8,664 bases of DNA from SAR92 clade bacterium (GTDB lineage Bacteria; Pseudomonadota; Gammaproteobacteria; Pseudomonadales; Porticoccaceae): the NCBI GenBank assembly GCA_018607545.1, contig JABBBF010000146.1, positions 1-8,664 of the forward strand, written 5' to 3'. The position numbers and the translations under genes are program-made. The notes under the pieces were generated by a model. The model was not told where the DNA came from and ran no database searches. It worked only from the letters and a program-made list of their open reading frames with translations. This document shows, in pieces, positions 1-5,722 of the stretch; the first letter of the stretch is position 1; each line of letters starts with the position of its first letter.

Positions 1-52
1 CGATCAGGCGCTGCTGAGGGTTTTCTGGGTGGATTGAAAAATATTCGCTCAA
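1..52 (-). CDS. yciO: YciO / Sua5-YrdC family protein, 5' end only (runs off the window)
   Basis: Seventeen complete codons are present; read from a TTG at 52-50 they give MSEYFSIHPENPQQRLI (initiator TTG read as Met). This closely matches, from memory, the N-terminus of E. coli YciO and its orthologues (M-S-x-F/Y-x-I-H-P-x-N-P-Q-x-R-L-I). YciO belongs to the Sua5/YrdC/TsaC fold family. TsaC and Sua5 make threonylcarbamoyl-adenylate for tRNA t6A modification, while the role of YciO itself is less settled. The TTG start is chosen because the homology begins there and a GGAG lies 9 nt upstream (65-62). An in-frame ATG at 103-101 would add 17 residues unlike the family, and part of it lies in tandem repeats. 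The gene follows the large kinase gene in the same direction after a 136-bp spacer and probably belongs to a separate conserved block outside the window. The fragment is too short to show any catalytic residue. Confidence 0.85.
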   Translation of the reverse strand, partial: MSEYFSIHPENPQQRLI

Positions 53-61
53 GGATGGACT

Positions 62-65
62 CTCC
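62..65 (-). promoter_or_regulatory. Ribosome binding site of the yciO-like gene
   Basis: The minus strand reads GGAG (GGAGAG if extended to 60) with 9 nt before TTG at 52-50. This site decides the start codon in favour of the TTG over the in-frame ATG at 103-101. Confidence 0.6.
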
Positions 66-77
66 AAAGATAAGCTT

Positions 78-125
78 ATAGCGCCATCTAAGAATAGCGC
101 CATCTAAAAACAGTGCTATCTAAAA
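78..125. repeat. Three tandem copies of a 16-bp unit
   Basis: On the plus strand the units are 78-93 (atagcgccatctaaga), 94-109 (atagcgccatctaaaa) and 110-125 (acagtgctatctaaaa). Units 1 and 2 differ at one base; units 2 and 3 differ at three. They lie head to tail without spacers between the kinase stop and the yciO-like start. If yciO has a promoter in this spacer, the array would lie in its 5' untranslated leader. The unit length is not a multiple of three, so it is not a coding repeat. Its function is unknown: it could be replication slippage or an array of protein-binding sites. Confidence 0.85.
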
Positions 126-156
126 TGAAATATTACTACGGGTAATTTTTGCCGGC

Positions 157-165
157 ATTATCCCA
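157..165 (-). promoter_or_regulatory. Possible extended -10 promoter for the yciO-like gene
   Basis: The minus strand reads TGGGATAAT: an extended -10 (TGn) followed by GATAAT, five of six matches to TATAAT. I see no good -35 hexamer 16-18 nt upstream. Transcription would begin near 150 and leave a leader of about 100 nt that contains the 16-bp repeats. This is a weak prediction based on one short motif. Confidence 0.25.
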
Positions 166-188
166 TACAGCAATACAAATAAGTTGAT

Positions 189-3100
189 TTAGATTGCTTT
201 TTCTGTGGATAAAAACTTCTTGGCAAATAACTTGGAGGTCAAGGGCTTGCTGAACAGGTAGCCCTGGTAACTATCACAGCCTAATTCTTCGAGTATCTGG
301 CGCTGCTCTTCGGTTTCCACACCCTCGGCAACGGTCTTCATCTTGAGGCTTTTAGCGAGCCCGATAATACCTGCAACTATGGCTCTGTCACTGGGGTCTG
401 ACTCAATATCAGAGATAAATGAACGATCGATTTTTAATACATCTACCGGCAGGCGCTTGAGATAGTTAAGCGAGGAATAGCCACTGCCAAAGTCATCTAC
501 AGCAATGGTGATGCCCATCCGCTTGATCTTGTTAATTTCTGTAATCATTAACTCCGGGTGATCCATCAAAGTGCTCTCGGTAATTTCTAATTCGAGAACT
601 TTTTTCGGCAAGCTATTGCGCTGCACTAGGTCGTGCAATTTACTGTGTAACTCTTCGGCCATCACATCCTTGACCGACAGATTGACTGCAAGGGTCAGTT
701 GATGGCCCTTCTGGATCCAGCGCTTTAACTGCACGGCGGCATTTTCCAGCACCCAGTCGCTGAGCTGATTGATCAAACCGCTCTCCTCGGCAAGGGGAAT
801 AAATACCTCAGGCGACACCAGGCCTTTCACCGGGTGCTGCCAGCGTACAAGTGCTTCGGCGCCAATTAGCTCGCCGGTCTTTAAGTTGACCTGTGGTTGA
901 TAGTGTAAAACCAGCTCATTCTCATCAATGGCTTTGCGCAGTTCCTGTTCCATTTTCAGACGCTTGGCAATCTCCGCCTCCATGCCCTGCTCGTAAAAAC
1001 AGAAATTATTGCGTTTCTCTTTGGCGCAGAACATCGCCGAATCCGCGTGCTTGATCAGGGCGCTGACATCTTCGCCATCGTCGGGGAAAATTGATATGCC
1101 AATACTGGCAGTAACAAACATCTTCTGCTGCATAAACACAAAGGGTTGACCCACTGATCTGCAGATTTTTTCGGCGACACTGGAGGCACCGTCGGGACTC
1201 TCTATATTTTCCAGCACAATGGTAAATTCATCACCCCCAAGGCGGGCAATAAAGTCAGTCTCGCGCACACAGTGACGGATTCGATCGGCAACTGCTTTCA
1301 ATAAAAGATCGCCAGCATCATGACCCATGGTGTCATTGATCATTTTAAAGCGATCCAGGTCGAGAAACAGAATGGCGAAGCGCTGATTTTCTATGGCTGC
1401 ACGGTTAACAATAATGCGTATCTGCTGTTTTAACTGGGCGCGGTTGGGAAGCCCTGTCAGAGGATCGTGGTAGGCGAGCTTCTTAACATCTTTCTCCGCC
1501 TTATTGGCCTTAATCAGGCGTGCCACGCGCTGCTTCATTACTGAGAAGTTAATCGGTTTGGCAATATAATCTGTGGCGCCACTGGAGAAAGCCCTGACAA
1601 TTGAATCTTCGTCTTCAAGAGCAGTCACCATCAACACAGGTATATCTGCACCCTGCGATGTATCCCGAATCATCTGGCAGGCATCAAAACCATCCAGCTC
1701 TGGCATAACCGCATCCATTAGCACCAGATCCGGCATTCGCCGTTTGCAGATATTCAGTGCATGCATGCCATTGCTAGCCTCTTCCACTTCGTAGTTTTCT
1801 TTAAGAAAGGCATCGACTAATGCCATGCGCATGGTGCGATCGTCATCGACCACCAGAATTCGACTGTGATGATCATTTTTAAAGGGGACTTTGACGGTCT
1901 GATTGACCGGTGATATCTCCTGCTTTAGATCATCTTTTAAAATATCAAAGGCGGCAGACATTCTACTGACATGGTCCAGCACGTGGCTGAGGTCATCCCG
2001 AGCGGCGCGGTCCTCGAGAACTTTGCTCAACCCAACCAGTTCATAAGCACCAAAATTAGCGGCGCTGCCCTTGATGGTATGGGCCATTTCGCGAACATGG
2101 CGGGCATTTTTTTCAATGGCAGCAGTTCTTAACTTTTCGAGATAGACCGGGGTATCTTCGACAAAGGCTGAGACCATAGAGGATACAACTTCACCCACCG
2201 CCTCGCGCAGCGCTGCAATCACTTTTACGTCATAACTCAGGGATCTGTAGGCGCTTTCAGGCTGCTTTATCATAGCGGGGCTGGACGACTGGTGCTGCTG
2301 CGCCGGCTTAAATTCACAGGACACCCAGCGCTCCAACTTCTCGCTCAAGCCGCCCAGACTTAGGGGCTTGGGTAAAAAGTCATTCATCCCCACATCCTTA
2401 CAGTGCTCTTCTTCAGCTTCGCTGTTATTTGCTGTCATCGCAATAATAGGCAGAGTTCCCGCTTTATCGCCCTCGAGGTCGCGTATTTTTTCCGTCGCAT
2501 CATAGCCGTTCATCACTGGCATATTGCAATCCATCAATATCAGATCGTAGTGTTCGCGACTCACTCGCTCCAGAGCTTTCTGGCCATTTTCGGCAATGCT
2601 GACCTGACAATTAAGCTTTTCCAGCATGGCCATAGCGACCTGTTGATTGGCTCGATTGTCGTCGACAACCAATACCCTGCAACCATTGCCCTGCGGTTCT
2701 TCTACCAGTTGGTATTCCTCGGATTCGCTGAGGTGTTCGGTAACAAAATATTTAACCAGCAGATCGGAAAAGGAGTTGGAGCGCAACGGCTTATTGAGGC
2801 GCGGCAGAGAGAGTTCGCGAACCTGCGGATCAAGCGCCCAGGGGTTGCTCAGCATCACCGCCAAACGCTGGCTAAAATTTTCTTCCTGTTTAACAAAGCC
2901 AATAAAATCACTGACCTTAATATCACTGATATCCTCATCGACAAACAAAATATCGAAACGCTCCGCAGCGCTGCTATCGCGAATAAGCTGCAGGGCCTCA
3001 GATCCGCAGCTGGAAAATCTAACGCTCAGGCCCAGGGCTCTGAGCTTTTGATCGGCAACTGAATTGAGTATTTCACTGTCACTGACAAACAGCGCATTGA

Positions 3101-4679
3101 TGCCGTCCAGCTCCGCGTAAATCGGAGGCTCTTCTGGGGCCTGACGGGTTTTTATGGGCAGGGTAAAACCAAACTCACTACCGACACCAACCTCACTTGA
3201 GACAAAAATATCACCGCCCATCATCTCAACAATCTGGGCGCTTATGGCCAGGCCCAGGCCCGTACCCTGATATTCTTTGGTATTAGAGGAATCAACCTGG
3301 GTAAAGGCATCAAAGACCCGCGGCTGATCTTCCCGAGAAACGCCTATACCTGTATCTTTAACCACAAATTTAAGCTGAGTCAGGCCCTCGGCTTCCTCTA
3401 AATTGGTGATATCGCGATCGACGCTGACATGAATAGAGACCTCTCCACTCTCGGTAAACTTAACCCCATTGCCAGCCAGGTTGATCAGTACCTGACGAAT
3501 CCTAACGCTGTCTGAATGCAGCGCCTGAGGCACATCTTCATCGACTATATAGCCAATCTCTATATGCTTTTTGAGTGCTGTGCTGGACAGCAGGCCAACA
3601 ATGTCGTCGAGGCTCTCGTTGAGCAGGTAGTCGTGATTGTTAATACTGATCTTTCCGGCATCGCCTTCAGAGAAATCCAGTATCTCGTCGATAAGGCTGA
3701 GTAAACTCTCGCCGGATGACTTGGCTGTCTCCACATACTCTCTCTGTTTGTAGCTCAGCCCCATCGTCAGCAGCAAGTCGAGCATACCTAAAACAGCATT
3801 CATCGGTGTGCGCAACTCGTGGGTTACATTAGCGGCAAATTCACCCTTAACTCGCGCAGATTCCAGCGCCGAATTCATCACCAGTTCCAAAGCGCTCTGA
3901 CGATCTTCGAGCACCTGCATCATGCTATTAAAAGAATCCTGTATCTCGGTAATATCGACCGGGCCATTTACCCGAGCTCTGATCTTTTTCTTTTTACCGT
4001 CTTGAGCCCTCTTCATCACCGCTGACAAACGCTCGATAGGCTGGGTAAGGCGACGGGAAAAATACAGTAGAACAAAGAGTAGAATCATCGCCCCGGCAAA
4101 AGAAACCAAGAGGTTATTTTTCAAGGTACTCTGCTGCATCAGTCGCAAGGTATCTTTGCCGACAATAACCGTAATATAGCCGAGTAACATCTCCTCATCA
4201 GATGTGTTCTGGGCACCCAGACCAATGCCGTCATTGCTAAAAAATACCGGCGATCTAAACTTCCAAAGGTTTTCGTTCTCCTCAACCAGACTTAATTCGT
4301 CGGAGCTGACAGGCCGAGCCTCCGAGGAATCTGCAATCGATGGCTCAAGAGATGTAACACCTATATCAAACAGCAAATCTGATTTTTCTGTTTCAATGAT
4401 AATTCCCTTAACCCCGGGAAAATTAATTGCACTCTTACCTATATCCTCAGCACTTTCAGCACTCTGGTAGAGCAGTGCCACTTCACTTTGGCGGGCCAGT
4501 GACTCGGTTACCTGCATCCCCTGAAGAACCTGATGCCCTTCAATAATGCCACTGGATATCTTGCTGACGACCATCGAGGTGATAGAGGCCAGCAACAGGA
4601 TGCCGACCACGAAAACCAGTGTCAGCTGAGTTTTAAATCTAAGCCTGTCGAACCAGCCTTTTTTAGGGTTTCTTTTCAT
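189..4679 (-). CDS. Membrane hybrid sensor histidine kinase with two REC, Hpt, third REC, GGDEF and EAL domains
   Basis: This 1496-residue inner-membrane protein carries a full phosphorelay and a c-di-GMP output. Domains in order: TM helix ~17-39; periplasmic sensor ~43-186 (CHASE8/BarA-like by impression); TM ~189-208; HAMP ~209-262; HisKA with phospho-acceptor H287 (VTHELRTP); HATPase with N-box N400/N404, DTGIG at 442 and GTGLGLA at 472; REC1 ~526-648, divergent, with S533/D534, D581 and K630; REC2 ~668-786, with D673/D674, D717 and K771; Hpt ~812-917, with H867 (AHTIKGSA); REC3 ~939-1058, with D945/D946, D989, T1019 and K1041; GGDEF ~1068-1228, with an intact GGDEF at 1148-1152 and an RETD inhibitory site at 1139-1142; EAL ~1245-1490. 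In EAL the expected residues are all visible: E1275, N1333, E1365, D1395/D1396, K1416, E1452, Q1472. Both diguanylate cyclase and phosphodiesterase activities therefore look possible. The start lies 2 nt after the stop of the binding-protein gene and has no clear Shine-Dalgarno, which suggests translational coupling. The input ligand is unknown. Confidence 0.96.
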   Translation of the reverse strand: MKRNPKKGWFDRLRFKTQLTLVFVVGILLLASITSMVVSKISSGIIEGHQVLQGMQVTESLARQSEVALLYQSAESAEDIGKSAINFPGVKGIIIETEKSDLLFDIGVTSLEPSIADSSEARPVSSDELSLVEENENLWKFRSPVFFSNDGIGLGAQNTSDEEMLLGYITVIVGKDTLRLMQQSTLKNNLLVSFAGAMILLFVLLYFSRRLTQPIERLSAVMKRAQDGKKKKIRARVNGPVDITEIQDSFNSMMQVLEDRQSALELVMNSALESARVKGEFAANVTHELRTPMNAVLGMLDLLLTMGLSYKQREYVETAKSSGESLLSLIDEILDFSEGDAGKISINNHDYLLNESLDDIVGLLSSTALKKHIEIGYIVDEDVPQALHSDSVRIRQVLINLAGNGVKFTESGEVSIHVSVDRDITNLEEAEGLTQLKFVVKDTGIGVSREDQPRVFDAFTQVDSSNTKEYQGTGLGLAISAQIVEMMGGDIFVSSEVGVGSEFGFTLPIKTRQAPEEPPIYAELDGINALFVSDSEILNSVADQKLRALGLSVRFSSCGSEALQLIRDSSAAERFDILFVDEDISDIKVSDFIGFVKQEENFSQRLAVMLSNPWALDPQVRELSLPRLNKPLRSNSFSDLLVKYFVTEHLSESEEYQLVEEPQGNGCRVLVVDDNRANQQVAMAMLEKLNCQVSIAENGQKALERVSREHYDLILMDCNMPVMNGYDATEKIRDLEGDKAGTLPIIAMTANNSEAEEEHCKDVGMNDFLPKPLSLGGLSEKLERWVSCEFKPAQQHQSSSPAMIKQPESAYRSLSYDVKVIAALREAVGEVVSSMVSAFVEDTPVYLEKLRTAAIEKNARHVREMAHTIKGSAANFGAYELVGLSKVLEDRAARDDLSHVLDHVSRMSAAFDILKDDLKQEISPVNQTVKVPFKNDHHSRILVVDDDRTMRMALVDAFLKENYEVEEASNGMHALNICKRRMPDLVLMDAVMPELDGFDACQMIRDTSQGADIPVLMVTALEDEDSIVRAFSSGATDYIAKPINFSVMKQRVARLIKANKAEKDVKKLAYHDPLTGLPNRAQLKQQIRIIVNRAAIENQRFAILFLDLDRFKMINDTMGHDAGDLLLKAVADRIRHCVRETDFIARLGGDEFTIVLENIESPDGASSVAEKICRSVGQPFVFMQQKMFVTASIGISIFPDDGEDVSALIKHADSAMFCAKEKRNNFCFYEQGMEAEIAKRLKMEQELRKAIDENELVLHYQPQVNLKTGELIGAEALVRWQHPVKGLVSPEVFIPLAEESGLINQLSDWVLENAAVQLKRWIQKGHQLTLAVNLSVKDVMAEELHSKLHDLVQRNSLPKKVLELEITESTLMDHPELMITEINKIKRMGITIAVDDFGSGYSSLNYLKRLPVDVLKIDRSFISDIESDPSDRAIVAGIIGLAKSLKMKTVAEGVETEEQRQILEELGCDSYQGYLFSKPLTSKLFAKKFLSTEKAI

Positions 4680-4681
4680 TG

Positions 4682-5611
4682 TTAGCGCGCCGGAAGTGTC
4701 AAATCAATATGGGTGCGCATCTCATCGGTAAGATCAATACCCAGGTGGTTGCTGGTGCGCTCATTCACAGTAACGAACACATCCTCCAACGCCTGCATCT
4801 GGCGTTGCGGAGAATTACCCTGGACTATATCCTGAGCCAGGCGGCCGAGACTTAAACCCATTTTGTAATTGTTTGGATATATCGAAAAAAGCGCACCGCG
4901 TTTCACATGGACGGGATTTGAAGAGAAAACTACAAAGTGCTTTTCCCATGATTCATGAAGCAGAATGGCTAACATAGCATTGTTCATAAAGGAGCCTTTG
5001 GGCAGGATCCACACCGCATCCTCTTTATCCAGTGTCTGCATAAGATCCCGATAGACCTTGGCGGCAACCCTGATATCCTCAGCCTGATAAATTGATAGCT
5101 GAATACCTTGCTGTGACAGCGCCTCTGTTGCCCGATCAAAATCCAGCAGGTTGTTTTCAGCATTGGTCACTATATGGACAGTCTTTATTCCGGGCACCAG
5201 AACCGGCAGCTTATTGGCGATAACCGCGGCGTCGGGAATAAGCGTAATACCAAATACATCAGTGTATTCAGTGCTTACTGCGCCAACAATTAAATCTCTA
5301 TCGGCATTGTGTTCGGTGACCTGCCGTGCCAGTCGGTTGCCGAGAACTAACACCGGAGAACTCTGGTCCAGAACATGCACAAAGTCGACTGGCGATTGAT
5401 TTTCAGCCATAGAGACGCGCCTGACTTTCTGCTGATAGCCCTCCTCTGCTCCTCGAACTACCTCTTCAAAAACTCTGGCGAAGGGTTCGCGCACCTCTGG
5501 GTAAATAATCACCAGATCAACGGCGCTCTTGGCAACAGTAACAGCACCAGCTTGGCACAGAAATCCCATGGAGATCAGACCGACTAAAGTCAGCCAAAAT
5601 ACAGACACCAT
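4682..5611 (-). CDS. Periplasmic ABC-type substrate-binding protein (ABC_sub_bind / PF04392-like), orphan
   Basis: The 309-residue protein has a hydrophobic N-terminus with a probable signal peptidase I site near residue 23 (CQAGA/VT). No lipobox is seen, so it should be soluble in the periplasm. The second half has the pattern of the ABC_sub_bind family: a strand ending in HFVVFSSNPVHVKRGALFSI (225-244), then Y245 and a helix MGLSLGRLAQDIVQGNSP, and a C-terminal NERTSNHLGI segment near 283-292. This family binds small solutes for ABC importers, but no permease or ATPase gene is present here. The gene ends 2 nt before the kinase gene, so its likely job is to deliver a ligand to the kinase sensor domain (inference). 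The ligand cannot be read from the sequence. The start is uncertain: ATG at 5611-5609 lacks a well-placed Shine-Dalgarno and gives a signal peptide with no positive charge, whereas GGGAG at 5638-5634 points to an in-frame ATA at 5626-5624. GTG at 5608-5606 is also possible. Confidence 0.92.
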   Translation of the reverse strand: MVSVFWLTLVGLISMGFLCQAGAVTVAKSAVDLVIIYPEVREPFARVFEEVVRGAEEGYQQKVRRVSMAENQSPVDFVHVLDQSSPVLVLGNRLARQVTEHNADRDLIVGAVSTEYTDVFGITLIPDAAVIANKLPVLVPGIKTVHIVTNAENNLLDFDRATEALSQQGIQLSIYQAEDIRVAAKVYRDLMQTLDKEDAVWILPKGSFMNNAMLAILLHESWEKHFVVFSSNPVHVKRGALFSIYPNNYKMGLSLGRLAQDIVQGNSPQRQMQALEDVFVTVNERTSNHLGIDLTDEMRTHIDLTLPAR

Positions 5612-5621
5612 CTGTTTGATT

Positions 5622-5652
5622 TTTATAGCACTACTCCCTGTACTGCTGTAAA
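5622..5652 (-). promoter_or_regulatory. Possible internal promoter before the binding-protein gene
   Basis: The minus strand carries TTTACA (5652-5647, five of six to TTGACA) and TATAAA (5627-5622, five of six to TATAAT) separated by 19 nt, longer than the ideal 17. Transcription would begin about 5615, giving an almost leaderless message at ATG 5611. It sits directly after a predicted terminator, where a new promoter would make sense. The long spacer and the overlap with the candidate Shine-Dalgarno keep confidence low. Confidence 0.3.
5634..5638 (-). promoter_or_regulatory. Shine-Dalgarno-like GGGAG before the binding-protein gene
   Basis: GGGAG lies 22 nt before the ATG at 5611, too far for normal use, but only 7 nt before an in-frame ATA codon (5626-5624). 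Starting there would add a KIKQ basic n-region to the signal peptide. It matters only if the message reads through from the receptor gene. Confidence 0.4.
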
Positions 5653-5684
5653 AAAGTCAGCCAGTCATCTAGACCAAAGCTGAC
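5650..5684 (-). terminator. Intrinsic terminator or attenuator after the TonB-dependent receptor gene
   Basis: On the minus strand a 6-bp stem (GTCAGC, 5684-5679, with GCTGAC, 5661-5656) is followed at once by six T residues (5655-5650). Inside the 17-nt loop a further 3-bp pair (GTC 5674-5672 with GAC 5666-5664) can form around a 5-nt loop. This is the usual layout of a Rho-independent terminator, though of moderate strength. It lies 39 nt beyond the receptor stop and before the binding-protein/kinase pair, so it may separate or attenuate the two halves of the cluster. Confidence 0.6.
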
Positions 5685-5722
5685 ATTGAACCCCTCACTT
5701 TCACCCTGAGTCTAACCGGCGT

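Noticed and set aside
1..81. Plus-strand open frame from the left edge to a TAG at 79-81
   Set aside because: Twenty-six codons without recognisable similarity; the minus strand over the same bases gives a clear YciO N-terminus.
140..164. Hairpin (gggtaat with attatccc) as a terminator of the kinase gene
   Set aside because: The stem needs a bulge, has a 10-nt loop and is not followed by a T-tract on the minus strand. No convincing terminator for the kinase gene is visible.
1868..1928. Frameshift or split gene in the kinase between Hpt and the third REC
   Set aside because: The reading frame is continuous and the linker is ordinary, so it is treated as a true fusion protein and reported as a finding about architecture only.
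2403..3062. Plus-strand open frame of 219 codons
   Set aside because: It is antisense to the kinase gene over REC1/REC2, has no recognisable domain or good ribosome binding site, and the opposite strand is a well-supported protein.
4682..5611. Lipoprotein assignment for the binding protein (Cys at residue 19)
   Set aside because: The residues before the Cys (GFL) do not fit the lipobox consensus, and a standard A-x-A-like signal peptidase I site follows at about residue 23.
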